DNA from: Onchocerca volvulus
Taxonomy: Eukaryota > Nematoda > Chromadorea > Rhabditida > Onchocercidae
Direction of reading: 5' to 3'
Assembly (NCBI GenBank): GCA_000499405.2
Contig: HG738139.1
Coordinates: 8,022,616-8,086,615, forward strand
DNA: 64,000 nt
The position numbers and the translations under genes were made by a program. This document shows, piece by piece, positions 9,584 through 23,097 of this stretch. Numbering within the stretch: position 1 is the first letter of the stretch; the number at the start of each line of letters is the position of its first letter. The notes beneath the pieces are model-generated. The model was not told the DNA's origin and ran no database searches. It was given only the letters and a program-made list of their open reading frames with translations.

Positions 9584-12500
9584 TTATTGATATGATGGTA
9601 TATTTGAAGTAGAATTACTAGTAATAACAACTGATACACTACCTTTTGCTTCCATTGATGCAAGTTGTCCTAATATTTCACTGAGCTGGTTTTGTATTCG
9701 GGGATGTCCATGCGATGCACTTGTGGTAGATGTTGAAAGTGCCGACATTACCGCTGGCGGTAAAACACCACTTTTACTTACAAGTTGCAAAACAGATGCT
9801 GCTGCCGTGGGACTTAAATTAGCCAACAATGCACGTGCCGCTTCCAAATTACTTGGATCGGCCTGAATTGCTCGAATTGCTGCATCTACATCTGAAAAAT
9901 AATCAATGTACTACTGTTTATAACTTCTAAAATGTACTACTTTACAACTTCTAAAATGTACTATTGTTAACGACTTCCAAAATAACTCAAAATCACCAGT
10001 AAATCAATCATTTATGATTACCTGAATTTGTTTTATAATCTCTTAAAAATATGACTTTAAATAATTACTATATCACCGTTTTTTTTTTCTTTTTTTTTCG
10101 TTAGAAGTGACAGCATATTTCTTCGGCAGTGTATTATGATCGTGAAAACTTCAAGTACCATAACTTACTTTTTAAAGAAGATGTATCATTTTCAATAGAT
10201 AAATGTGCAATGTTCAATCGTCTTGTCGATAAAAGTGTTGGAACACTTCTTAAATTTGTGCCCGAATCAGACTGCAATTAAAAACTGACATTTTGCTTCA
10301 TGTCTGAACAAACAACACGTAATGTTTAAGCGGAAAAAAGAATGCAAAGATGCAATAATAAAAGAAACCTGATGCGAACTAGAAGGAAGCACAGGACAGT
10401 GCTGCTGTACAAACTGCGTGTGTGACTGCGATGACTGCGACATTAACAAGCTATCTAAAATACATTATAACTTTAAAATAATTGATGAAAAAAAATACAT
10501 TCAACGTATTTAATAAAAGAAACAATCTTTAAAGTGAGCAAATTGGACAATAAAAAATGCTGTAACTGAAAGGCCGTCTAAATGTGGTAGATTCAGTCTA
10601 ACTGCGATAAGTCGAAATGTAAGTGTATCTAAGAAAACGGCAAAAATACAGTTACATTTTCTGGTTTACTTCTCTATTTTTTCCAGTGCTCCAGCTAATA
10701 CATAATTTTTTAAAAGTTCCATAATAAAGAGACTTACTGCTAGCCGAACGGTTCTTCCTCTGTTTTTTCGACCACAACTCATGACAATCTTGCCAATCTG
10801 GAAGCTTTGGCGGTGGTACTTTTGAGGGATCAACATCCTTCAGCCAAGGATGTGCAAGAGATGCCTTTGAAGTAATGCGCCTCCTTGGATCTAGTTCAAG
10901 CATTCGATCAAGCAAATCCAAAGGTTTCTCAGGTATGCTGCAATCAAATTAATAAGTGATAGAGGTAATTTCTTGTCAGTATTTCTACATATGTGACAAC
11001 TTACAATCCAAATGCATCACGTAAGACTCGAGGAAATGTACGCTTTGGCCGAAAGCTGCAATATAAAGGCAACTTGATGACATCGGGCCAATTTTCAGGA
11101 GATGGTGTACCACACAGTTTCGATATTACATCCAATTGCACCATTTCAGTATTCCCTTGAAACATCGGCTTTTTCGTATATAATTCTCCAAGAATGCACC
11201 TGCAACTTATGTGTTATAGTCCCAGTAATATTGTGTTAGAATTCCAGCAATATTTCCTTTAAACAGAATCCCAACAATATTCTCTTTCAAACTACGTTAT
11301 TTTTGAGCAAAACAACAACAAACCCAACACTCCACACATCAACAGCAGTTGTATATCGTTCTTCACCAAGTAGAAGTTCTGGCGGACGATACCAAAGCGT
11401 TATTACGCGATTGGTATAAGGACGATCTTGATCTTCATCGTAAAATCTGGCCAAGCCAAAATCAGCCAATTTGAGTTCTCCTCTAAAATAGAATACTACA
11501 TTGTATCAATAGCTATTAATATAGGCAGTAAATAAAGCAAGGAACTCGTAATAAAATGAACGTACTTGTTATTTAAAAGTATATTTGAACATTTAATGTC
11601 ACGGTGGAGAAATCCAATCGAATGACAATACTCTAATCCAGAAACAAGCTGTTTCATCAGCGATGAAATTTGATCATCCGAAAATTCAACAAACTGGCTT
11701 TCCAGTATGCCCATAAGATCGTGATCCAAGTATTCAAACACCAAATAAAATGCGCCTGAAGTTAGTAACGAAAGAGATAAAAATTAGCATCAAAAACAAT
11801 TCGGTATCTTCTTGAGATATAGTGAAAAATACACTAACGTATGAAACAACATACCTTTATCTTTTCTAAAATCTGCGGCAGTTTGTTTGTCAGTAACAAT
11901 ATCGATTAGTTTCACAACATTCCGATGATTTAACTGTCTGAGAATCTTTATCTCACGGACAGCTGTAATTGGAAAGCCTTCCTTTTCATTTTCTAAACGC
12001 ACTTTTTTCAACGCAACCACTTCATCTGGAAAACATTCTTTACGCTACTTCGCTTCTTCAAATAATGCTTCATCGTGACGTGGTTCTTATATATTATAAA
12101 CAATAAAAGCAGAAAATTGTTAATGTGTTGAAATGCAAATTAAAATATATAAAAACGTGAAGTAAAGTCTGATACCGAAAACGATCCAACTATTCATCAA
12201 GTACAAATCAGAAAAATTGCAAAAAAAAACTTGAAAAAACTGAAAAAAAGCCCACGGTGCATAATATCCTTATCTCAAAAACGATTAATTATAAAATTCT
12301 TTGAGATATTAATTGCATTAAAAAAACTTACGGGTAATTTTATCTCGTGCTTTGTATACTTGTCCATATGTGCCTTCACCCACTTGAGTTTTGATTTCAT
12401 ATTTTTCCACCGTTGAGCAACCCCAGTTTTCTGGATCTTCTCGCAATTTTAAACGCTTATTTAATACCCTATAACTTCATGACATTAGTTTCATAAATTA

Positions 12501-15445
12501 TCAAAACAATGAAGTTCAGATAAACCTATAAAAAAGAATAATCCTGTTTGGACATATAAACCCTTGAACTTAAGTCGAAATAAAGCAGTGAAAACAAAGT
12601 AATTTTGACTAATATACACAATACAATAAATTTTTTTACAAATTGAAATCCTTTACTACTTAAAGAAATTATAAGCAAACCAATGTATAAATAACATTCG
12701 GACAGAAATCAAATAAACTTACAGAGGACGTATGAATATTCGCTTAGAGTGGGGAGGTATCGATGGAGGAGCTGGTGGAGGTACAACGGGAGGCACAGAG
12801 GCATCGCGTTGTATAGCTACAGCTATCGAAGATATAAGATTTGGATTAGGTATTGCAGGAGGTGCAGGCGGAGGAGGCTGTGATGTGTTAACAGGCAAAC
12901 AAGGCGGTAGTGGCATAGATGAAGGCATAGGTGGTAAAGGAGGAGGGGGTAAAATAGGATTCGGTGCAACTGGAGGAGGCGGTATAGGTGGAGGTTGTGA
13001 ATATGGAGGTGGCGGGATAGTAAAAGCTGTCACCTGAAAATATATTTACCGAAATTTCAACAAATAGCAAATGAAATAAAGATCGATTGGTAAATTAAAC
13101 GAAATGATTCAATTTTACTAATCCTCCTAAATTTTGGTGCCATATCACAATTGTGAAATCAAAGAAAATAACTAGAACTTTAAATTCTACAAATTGCATG
13201 ATTCTACACAATGTAAGACTTTTTGGCAATAACAACATCTCTAGAAAAATAAAGAGAAAATTACTGAAAGGATTTACCTGACCAGCATATCCATACTGTG
13301 AAGTGTAAGCTGCCATTGCCAACTGATATGCATTTGGATCCATACCAATTGGAGCTGGTGGTGGTGGTATGAAAGTTGGCACAGTTGGCATGAAAGATGC
13401 CGCCGGTGGCGGAACACTAGCAGGAATTACCCGAATTGGTGGTGGTGGGGGGGGCGGCACTACTAATGTTGATGCCTGTAATACAAATCATTCAATGAGT
13501 TGAAAAACAATAATCTATGTTGATAGTTAAAAAGGATTTAAAGATCTCAGAGTCAAAATTATGGCTTATCATTGGAAAGTTTCTGTATTAATCACTGCGT
13601 ATTAATATTTCATTTCCTTTGATATAATTAGATTCAATCGTTACATATATACGTATCATGTGATTTATCAACTAAAAGTTTACAGAGGGTGGAGGACTGC
13701 GATCCGAAGAGGAAGTCGATGAATCGGATGACGGTGCACGCCTTCGTGGTGCACGTTTCTTTGCTGCTGGGCTACGCCTATGCCGTTTTTCCTTCCATTC
13801 CTTTGCAGTCCTATCAATTCTTTTATCATGATGTCTTGTCATAATTTCACCGAGAAGTGATGACTTCATACGCATCCTAAAATTTAGTGCAAAGCTAACT
13901 TTACCTAATCAACAAATATTTCGTAACATTTTGTTAATATGATAAACAAAGAACAGCTTACTCGTTCATGCTTGATGACGTAGTATCAGAAGAACTGGAA
14001 CTGGACACACTTGAACGACTTCTACTCCGTTTACGACGTCCTTCTCGTCTATCAGAACGTCTCGACGATCTTTGCGGGGTCCGACGTCGTCTGCAATGAT
14101 CATAGTCATCAATAAGGTACCGAAAAGTTATTGGAAAAAAGGCGTTTGTTAAAAATAAATAAGAAAATTCGGAATAGTATATTTCTGTCCAAAGTAAGCG
14201 AATTTCCTAAAATTTAAGAATTAAAAAAAAAATAAAACAAATAAACAAAGCAATCTTCAAAAAAAAAAAAAATTTCCTTTGCTGTTGTTCAATAGTCACG
14301 AAAATCAACGACAGAGCTGAACTCAAAATCCAAAACTACCTGTTCTGATTACCGCGTCTATTTGTCTGTATCAAGTCTCTACGTATATCATTTTTTCTTT
14401 GATCCGAACGACGTTCATGCTCTCTAATTTTGCCATTTGTTGATGGTGATGGAGATCGCCTTCTTTTTCGATTCCGAGGAACAGATCTCGACCTTGACCT
14501 TCTAAAGGAATATTCATTTGACTTTTGTAGTTATTTCTGCAGTCTTAATTTTTAATAAACTGGATTAAAACAAACAATTTTTTATTTAGTGCTACTTTGA
14601 TTCTATTCTGAAATTTGATAATTCATCTTTTCCTTCATTTCGTCTATCATATAAACTTATTCTTTATCTCCTGATGAGGAATAAAACTAGTTTGGATATT
14701 AATCGCATTGAAGTGGCCTACTGCAAGCAAGTTCAGTTATAAATGAAAAATAATCCTGATGAAACTAAACTTCATGTCACAACAAATATTAAGATTGTAC
14801 GCAAGCTTAACAATGCAATCACGTTAAATAACACAATAATTCCTATTCGCAAGATTTCCAAGAAAAAATTTCGTCTATAAAATTTGCTGAAAACCACGAT
14901 TATTTCTGACTTGCTGGACTTGGAACAAAAAATGAGTACTGATCTGGCTGTTGAGAGTATTTCGTAAATTGCTCTCCATGTTCCAATCCAAAAAAAAAAA
15001 GAATATAAATATCCCAAAGGAAATTTAAAACTACAATGTTTAAACTTACCGACTGTGCTGAAATGATGGTGATACCGATTTTCGACGCTTTTTCGATGAC
15101 ATTTCTCGGTCCTTGGAATGTTTTTCCTTCTTTTTTGTAGAATGCATTAACTGCCGGCTATTACGGAGGTTTCCTGTTGCTGGACTACCACCACTCACTT
15201 CACTTAGCTCTTCGCTTCTAACGCTACACGAAGGTGATGAGCAGTGAGTTTCTAAAAATTTTTAATAACTGAAAGTTTAAAATGATTCAAGTTTTCCATG
15301 GAAATAAAATTCTTGACATTTTGCAACTTCAGTAATATCATTTAGAGTTAGAACATATAAAAAATTAACCTTTATTGCACTGTTCAGTTCCGGTGAGTTT
15401 ATTCTTGCTTCCCGGTAAACGATCTGCTTCTTTGTATACCATCAT
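9584..15445 (-). CDS. cdk-12: Cyclin-dependent kinase 12 (CDK12/13 family)
   Basis: CDK12 with cyclin K phosphorylates Ser2 of the RNA polymerase II C-terminal domain. Sixteen exons (15370-15445, 15050-15251, 14340-14501, 13962-14090, 13684-13876, 13278-13475, 12723-13033, 12332-12468, 11855-12025, 11566-11755, 11324-11482, 11005-11199, 10738-10937, 10369-10454, 10169-10271, 9584-9891) keep frame and give 939 aa. In order: an Arg/Ser-rich N-terminus, a proline-rich segment with poly-Pro runs, then the kinase: [32 protein letters not shown] (the PITAIRE-type helix, here PITAVRE), [22 protein letters not shown], and an activation segment ending [12 protein letters not shown]. The C-terminal [14 protein letters not shown] helix is diagnostic of CDK12/13 rather than CDK9. 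A Ser/Gln-rich tail follows. A TTTCAG acceptor 27 bases before the ATGATG start is a likely trans-splice site. Confidence 0.95.
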
Positions 15446-17306
15446 ATAACATCACGCCCTTTTTGATAACGTCTGAAATTGTCCAATTTGAAAATCTATT
15501 TTTAAATGAAGTGTTTAAAAAATACATTTTACACGTTTAATAGAATGAACAGAAGCTAAAAATCACTACATCAACGCAACAATTTAGTGTGATAAAATTG
15601 GTATGATTTTGGAGCCAAATTTGATTTTTGGGTTCCCAAAAATAATGGATTTCAGGACACGAAGACCAAATAAGACTTATAATTAAGATCACGGATTGAT
15701 ACCTGATAAGTAATCATCATTAAAAAAGTGGAACCTACACAAATCAAATTAGAAACGACTTATACTGAGTTGTCAAAATTGTTGGTGCAAGAGACACTAC
15801 ACAGGAATTCATACAGAGGAAAAACGAAAAATGATATACACTATCTGCCTTCGTTTGGGATTGATATGAGTATACTTGATCTGGTGAAATAAATGAATGC
15901 AAAAGAACATTTCACAGATTAATAAGGGAATGTACTTAAAAACTAGTTTAATGTCACATAGAACTTGAGTAATACTAGTATTCAAAAATGGTGATGCACT
16001 TCAATACTTTCAGAAAAATTCATTACTACAATTTTCTCAAGTTAATGAAAAGTGACGAATGGCTCTAACTTCTAATTGATACTCGTTGAATTAATAGAAG
16101 AAAAATTTGTCAATATTTCCGAAAAATATTGCACTGTAATGTAATGTGCAGCGGACCATTGGATACCATCAATCTTCATCAAACAACTCACAGTCTCTCA
16201 TGATCAAAAATTACTGTGTAGCAGGATTCATGTAGAACCGCATTTTATTACACCAGCAATCAGAAGAAATATCGACAAAGTTAAGTGGACAACAAATTTA
16301 ATATGTCGTCTTACTAAATGATTTCGATTGTTTCTAGCAAAGAAAAGAAACAAAAAATAATAAATGATCTTTTGTATTGATTCAATGTAATGATGCAATG
16401 ATCTTAACCAGAACTTTAATGAAACAATCAACAAACAGAATCGCCTAGTTCTGAATTTAGGAACTTATAACCTGAAAGAAGAAAAACCGGATATCAAGAA
16501 CTGTACAGTAAATATAGCTCCAGTAATTACGCCCGATATATATTCAGGTTTTTGCCCACCAAATGTAATGCAGACCTCATATTAGACAAGCCGACTACTC
16601 GGCTAGAAAATTCATTATCAATGAAAAAAATTCGATCGATTGATAGACCAGCCAACCACGACCATCAACGACGCATACTATTAACCTCTCTAAATGTAAC
16701 AACCAGTGTCATCGCTGTCACCTTGGGACGAGTATGTGTGCGACACGATGAAATAACGGTAGTGACATTGTACTTTCAAGCAAACGTAGGCATATTATCT
16801 GCTCCTATCGATGAAAACTGGCGAATCATAAAAGTACAACACACCACAATCACGCAGAATCAATAATGCGCAAGATATAAGCGCATGCCCCGTATAACTG
16901 GTTGAAGACATCAGCAATTCTCGAAATTTCACTTCGGTTACTGCTGTAAAATGATCAATTTCGAGAGGTTCACCATACCACCATTAGATCAATTCGCTTA
17001 ATGTACTCCAAATGACGATTTAGATCACTCACCCATATCAAATGATTTGCCACGGCATCACTGATCATACTGATCTGCCACGATCAAATACGTTTAGCAG
17101 TGTTTCAGTTTTGCTCATGATTGATTGTTCGCTGCTTACAAAATGAGTGCAAACATCTAATCAAAGAAAAGGAATCCATGAAGCTTACTGAGGCTTATTT
17201 CAATTTTATTTAAGTTCGGTCAGGTATACGACGATACCACAACATATACACAAACGAATTCTAATAGAATTTTATTTATAGCGAATAATGCACAAAATAT
17301 AAAATA
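15446..17306. other. Intergenic region between ess-2 and cdk-12
   Basis: About 1.86 kb between two same-strand genes. The part at 16550-17110 is less AT-rich and has many GATC tetramers; an uninterrupted plus-strand frame at 16552-16866 matches nothing recognisable and lacks a splice context. It most likely holds the CDK12 promoter and the ESS2 3' UTR. No repeat or RNA gene was recognised. Confidence 0.5.
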
Positions 17307-20300
17307 TTAGAAGAAATCAGCTGCGGATGGTCGGGTTTTTTTCATAGCAGCACTTGACTGTCCAAAACTGAGCAAATTATCGGTTATAGATGAGTTGGCA
17401 TCTGTATCAATGACAGCACTTTCTACACTTGTTTTCGATGTTTTCCTGAATAATTGCGATGAAGCTGGAGTATCAGTCGAACATTTGGAATGCGATGTCC
17501 TAAAATGATTATCTAAGCAAATTTTTTGTTTTCGTTTTTTTTTTTTTTTGATCATTTCAATATTCTGATTCGTTTTATATAAAAATATGTTGCATCTCTA
17601 AAAACCAAACAGTTTCTTTGGCATTAATATGACGAATAGGTCATTTAAACCTTGAACTCTCTCTGATAGAAAAGTCTTGTAATCGAACAATTAAATAAAA
17701 TATCAAATCAAAAAAGTAATAAGTATGTATTTGAACATATGCGTCAGAGTTGAAAAAAATTAATTGTCCACTTATTTATATTTTGAATGACTATTTCAGA
17801 AATGCAAAAACGAACTAATATATTCGAAATGTTTGTACAATGACATCATGTTTAATTCATTTACACATGCGTGGTTATAACTTAGTGCTCTTAGATATTG
17901 GTCAACCAAATACAACCAAATATATTAGATACAATATATCTAATATATTTGATTATGAATATATATTGAACCAGATGTAAAAATAAATATATATTCATGA
18001 CCAAATATATTAGATGCATTATATTTTAGATATATTTAGTTAACCAATACAACTAATATATTTAATTATGGGATATGTATTTTATACTCTTCCAAATTAT
18101 CTAATATATATATATATATATTATGTAACCCAAGTTATTTAAAATCATGCGTTTTTACAACTGGAACATTCATTAAATTAAATTTTCCTATAGTCAACTT
18201 TTTAAAATCTAAAAGTTCACCTTGACTGTGAAGGTGAATAACTGATGGAACCAATTTTTAATTCCTTGTCTGAGCTCAATCGAATTCCAAGCCCATGTGC
18301 TGCAAGACGCCTCGCAGCAGGAGACATCGTAGAAAGCTTTTCAGAAGTGCGAACAGAACCAAAACTGGGTGTTCTGCTAAAATTATCGATATCAGGAAGC
18401 AAACTTTTCAAATCATAACAGCAGTGGAGGTTTCGAAAAGTTAATCGTCGTTTTTAATTAACTTATTTATTTAAAGCTACTAAAAAACTGCACATATGTT
18501 TTGATTACAGCAATATTGAGAGCAATGGACGAGTGAACATTCAAATTCGCTACAATACGCTGAAATGATAATTAAAGGGTAATAAAAGAAAAACTAACAC
18601 ATGATGTTTCTCCACTTGTCGCATAGCCACTTTCCGTTTGTCATGATAACGTTTCGCAATTGTTTCAGCTATACTTTGAGCTATTTTTTCTCGAACAGGC
18701 ATTTCAGGGATCTAGAAATGTCTCATAAAGAAATGGGAAATAATAATTAATATACAAAAAAAAAAATGAGTTTTTAAAGACTAATAATGACTAAATTTTG
18801 ATAACTAACTTTAAAGGCGGGAGCTGAAGTTGGAGCAGCCATGTCTGAAGCATCAAGTCGAAATGGCGTCCCTTCGATTTCACCCCATGTCATAAATGGC
18901 GATTCATCGACGCCTCAAACCAAATGTTTCAGAATTAACTTGTATAAATAATTGAACGATAACGCTCTATCTATTACGGATTAAAAATAACTTCAATTGC
19001 ATTTTTTATTGCTGCAAATGAAACAAACGCTGCAAATCACAACAAGAAATAAAATTCGTTCTCAAATTTCCCCAAAACAGCGGAAAATACCGAAAAATTC
19101 AGTAATATTAAAAGAAAATATATAAATATTAAAAAAATATAAAGAAAATATATATATTTCATTAACTTCTGAAAATACGATATATTTTTTCTTTTTTACA
19201 TAACAATTTTCACCCTTGGATTTTGCAACACAAAGAAGATAATCCGAACATAAAAATCTAAGATAAGAAAGTAATCGCATTCATTTATTACCACAGCATT
19301 TGAACTGGAAATTCGAAAGATCTCATAAATATTGATGACAAATATGAAAAAATTACCTGGAGCTGGTGACGGGGTAGAAATTAGTTCCACTATACCAGCT
19401 TTAGAAAAACCTGCCTCACATCCTGTTATGTCCACCTTTCCTGTATTCACTAGTGTTTGGTGCAATACTCCCTTAGCTGCAGTGACCTGTAATTAATCAT
19501 TTACTATTTATTCAAAAAATTTTAGGATTCATTAGTTGAAAAGGATTCTATAGAAAAAAATACCTGTTTTTTCTCCTTGTTCATTCCCTCCGGAAAACGA
19601 GTGGCACTTTTGTTTATGATTCGTTGATTTGCTTTCTGTCTTTGAAGATGCTCATCCAATGTCAATGGAGCCTCTTCAGGATGAAAATGTACAATGTTTC
19701 GGGCCTTATAAGACCAGTTATCAAGCTCTTTAGGCCTTACTGAAACGACTAATTTTCATTTTAAATAAGGATTACAGGATTATTTGTGAACATCTACTTA
19801 AAGTTATACCAACTTGAACCCCAATATCTAATTCTTGTTAAAATTTTTTCTCAAAAACAAAAAAAAAAAAAAAGCTTTCCAGAGTACTGAAACGCACCCT
19901 ACATTGCAATGGAATTAAAGTGAAACTTCGGAATTCTAAGTTCTATTATCCGTCATCGTAAATCGGATTAAATCAAATTTGAAACAAAAGTAAATCAAAT
20001 TTGGTAATATTAAAAAATGATGATAATTGATAATGGTGATGATATGATGTAAATCTAAAGGTATTTTATAAATATAAAAAAAAAGATACCTTCAGTATTT
20101 CCAGGGGCCAAAGAAATTGAGATCTGCTCATCAGCAGCCTTCACTAATTCGTTACCTCGAATAACGAACTCTTTGTTGTGCTTCCTCTCCGCTTCATACA
20201 TCCATGCGTTACGGATTTGTTCCTTCTTTTTATGTAACAGTGCAAGTTCTTCGAATGATGCATTATCTTCAGAAGTGAATTTATTCAAATAAGTATCAAT

Positions 20301-21444
20301 CGTAAGGTCTTCATGTGCCTTTTTTCTCTAAAAATAAACGATGCTGTAGAAATAATGATGGAATGTACAACAATTTCGTTAATATGCAATACATAATGAA
20401 TCACAGGTTAATTAAAATATTTGCTTGGAAATTAATATTTCACATTCTTAGCAGCTCTTTCTACAAATTATCTCGCATGGACTATGAGTAAAATAAAATT
20501 TTAATATCCGTGGACATAAGATTTAAGGAACAATCTTTTTCTTTAGCAGTCGCTGTTGAAATCGAATGCATTTTATTTCTAATATTTAACTCATTAGCAA
20601 AATGAAACCTTTCTGAAAATTTTTTCATCATTTTTTCCAACTTTTGATTCTGTATAAGAGGAAATACGTTCAGGTGTACTGGAATCAAATACAGCCGGGC
20701 TATCAATTGCAGTCGTAGGTGAGGTACGCCGAATAGTACGCTTTGTGCTATAACGTAACTGTAATTCACGAATTTTTGTCAAATCATTAGCTGCAACTGC
20801 ATCCAAGTATTCTTTCTGAGCCTGGAAAAAAGTTATTTTGAACAAATCTGAAATGGTAACATCTTCTTATAAGTTTTACTAATTTATAGTACGGAAAACT
20901 CTTCTATAAGATAATTTAAAAAAAGGAAAAATTACATACTTTCAATTTTGGCAATTCAGGGAAATAATCCTTCACAATAATTTCTTGAAGACGTCCAAGA
21001 TATTTCTCTTCTGGTAATACAACACGAACTTCTTTTCCTGTTTCCAACTTCTTCGCTCCAAGAACTACTACCTGTAAAACCGTTTATCGAATTTCCGAAA
21101 TAGTTATCAAAGATACTAATATTTCTTTTTTTGCAACAGAATAGTAAGTTATTAAACTCGTCGACTTGTTATAACATGATATGTTATGAGAAGATATAAA
21201 AAAAATACCATAGGAAATATGCGTAAAATGTTCGAATGAGAGATCATTCACAAATTTTCATGCAAATTTCTATTGAAAACCGGAAAAAAAACATTGAACT
21301 GAATAACCGGGAAGTTCTGTAATATGGCTAATGTACTAACGGAAAAGAGTGTACCTTTGAACTCTGCAATTTTTGAGCTGGGACAGACACCGCTCTATCG
21401 GCATCATCAAACGACGTTGGTGTCCCGAACTCCGGAGTAATCAT
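17307..21444 (-). CDS. ess-2: ESS2 / DGCR14 splicing-associated protein
   Basis: ESS2 (DGCR14, ES2) is a nuclear protein associated with the spliceosomal C complex. Ten exons (21355-21444, 20940-21071, 20609-20821, 20090-20327, 19564-19739, 19357-19486, 18810-18913, 18599-18711, 18221-18403, 17307-17499) sum to an exact multiple of three, 523 aa (human 476). Family landmarks in order: VRVVLPEEKYLGRLQEIIVK and a DYFPELPKL block; AQKEYLDAVAANDLTKIREL; FTSEDNASFEELALLHKKKE; NAWMYEAERKHNKE; ELDNWSYKARN; MTWGEIEGTPFRLD; MSPAARRLAAH; and the C-terminal SITDNLLSFG...SAADFF that mirrors SITDNLL...ASDFF in the family. The exon 8/9 junction uses a GTTAGT donor and is the least certain. It is upstream of cdk-12 on the same strand. 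Confidence 0.95.
17900..18130. repeat. AT-rich palindromic repeat cluster in the last ess-2 intron
   Basis: Several variants of AAATATATTAGATA and its complement recur in this stretch. The clearest is a perfect 14-base inverted repeat, arms 17918-17931 and 17937-17950 with a 5-base spacer. A run of alternating TA follows at about 18104-18121. All of it lies in the intron between ess-2 exons 9 and 10. Confidence 0.7.
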
Positions 21445-22253
21445 CCTCCTTTGACAAACTTGCAAACATCAACAATCCAGTAACAACAAATCACTGGCGA
21501 ACCGAATCTAATTTCAACAAAACACATTATGAAATTTCCTTGTCCCAAATACACGTTATATGTTTGCATGAATTTATAGCTATTGAAAGAAATAGTTGTA
21601 TTGGAATATCCCGGGATTGTTATGCAGTATGTCCTGGATACAACTGCGGACTTTTTTTTCTTCATCTATCTGCAGATGTGTGATAAAGGAGAAATAAGTA
21701 TATGCATGGTGAGTGATAAAAGAATCTTCTGAAGAAAATATTCCGTGAAATATATTTCTTTTTAATTTGGAAAATTTCTCTCTGATAATAATTTCCAAAT
21801 CTTGATCATAAATCGTTTTGATATGTGCAGCAGTAAAAAAATTCGCACTATCCTTTACAAATTTATTTATGAGTTACAATAAAGCAAAACAAAAGACAAA
21901 ATAATGAAAAGATGAGACGGAAGGTTTTGAACTTCATTTTAAGGATCAATGCTGTATATTTATTTAACATTAACAAGCACTTCAACATTAAGAACTATGC
22001 ATATTATGTATTATTTTTATTTTTACACAGTCTTATACACATATTCTTAAGATTAGTTTATTGAATTTGTATTTATTCGCGGTCAAAAGATTATAATAAT
22101 GAAAGATATATGATTAATGCAAATTTTAGACAGAAATTTAATAATACACAAGATAATTCTTGATTTACGTAAATAGCATTATATCAGTTCACTCGTATCC
22201 TCACTTATTTAAGCTGATTTTCTTCTTAGCACAAATGACATCTGGAACGTAAT

Positions 22254-22258
<5 letters not shown>

Positions 22259-22283
<25 letters not shown>
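22259..22283. repeat. Poly(A) homopolymer tract
   Basis: About 25 consecutive A residues shortly upstream of the first copy of the 165-bp duplication. It could be the tail scar of an inserted processed sequence or simple slippage. Confidence 0.8.
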
Positions 22284-22284
<1 letters not shown>

Positions 22285-22318
22285 TGGATCAATTAATTCA
22301 ATCAAAAATTTGGATCTA

Positions 22319-22483
22319 TTAATGTTTCTACCATAAACCTGTCATAACATTTAATATTAACAACTGAAGTATGTTTGATTTCAGCAGATCAGTATTAATA
22401 TTGATAATAAATGTTTTGTTTATTGTTTATACTAATCAATCCTTTGTAATTATAAAAATTCATGGCTTTCAACTTCTCTTACC
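22319..22483 (+). repeat. 165-bp direct repeat, copy 1
   Basis: This segment is repeated at 22710-22874 with a single mismatch near its end (position 22480). It begins TTAATGTTTCTACCATAAAC and ends ...CTCTTACC. It lies in the divergent intergenic region between ess-2 and the bestrophin gene and shows no coding potential of its own. Confidence 0.9.
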
Positions 22484-22674
22484 AATGTTTTTGCCAAAAA
22501 CACAGACATACGCTATATCTTCCCATTATAGAAATGAAGAATTTAAAATGGAAAATATTTACACAGCAGACAATGGCATACTCTCCCAAATGGATGAAAA
22601 CATAAGCGTCAGATGTCCTATCAATGTTTAATGCTTGCGTTGTTTCAATCGTTTTTTTAATAAAACTCACCACT

Positions 22675-22710
22675 ATAAATCATAAAATAAAACCTTATTT
22701 TATGATTTAT
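22675..22710. repeat. Perfect 16-bp inverted repeat (hairpin)
   Basis: Arms 22675-22690 and 22695-22710 are perfectly complementary and separated by AACC. The right arm ends exactly where the second copy of the 165-bp duplication begins. Confidence 0.85.
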
Positions 22711-22874
22711 TAATGTTTCTACCATAAACCTGTCATAACATTTAATATTAACAACTGAAGTATGTTTGATTTCAGCAGATCAGTATTAATATTGATAATA
22801 AATGTTTTGTTTATTGTTTATACTAATCAATCCTTTGTAATTATAAAAATTCATGGCTTTCAACTTCTCTCACC
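22710..22874 (+). repeat. 165-bp direct repeat, copy 2
   Basis: Second copy of the segment at 22319-22483, offset by 391 bases and nearly identical, so the duplication is recent. The 226 bases between the copies are unique. Past 22874 the sequence diverges from copy 1 at once. Confidence 0.9.
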
Positions 22875-23097
22875 TTTTTAAAAATTAAAAAAGAATAAAT
22901 AAAAGTTTCATTTTACCATAAATTGTTTTAGTGAATGTTCAGAAAATTTGCAATTTATAGTCGAATACAAATAATTCTCGACAAGTAACTTACTCGTTGG
23001 ACATGATGATGTAATTTGAGTAATTATGCAGGAGGGCAAAGGATTAATTAATTATTTCATTAGCTGCCTATGATTAATCTGTTCTAGAAACGAAAAT

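Noticed and set aside
12732..13037. Gly-rich 101-codon plus-strand frame
   Set aside because: Antisense of the proline-rich CDK12 exon; GGN codons are simply the complement of CCN.
16552..16866. 104-codon plus-strand frame between ess-2 and cdk-12
   Set aside because: No recognisable motif, no splice sites, and the reverse strand shows no gene. The region is less AT-rich, which lengthens chance frames.
22371..22631. 86-codon plus-strand frame with a hydrophobic start
   Set aside because: Its first part is the duplicated 165-bp repeat and the rest matches no family.
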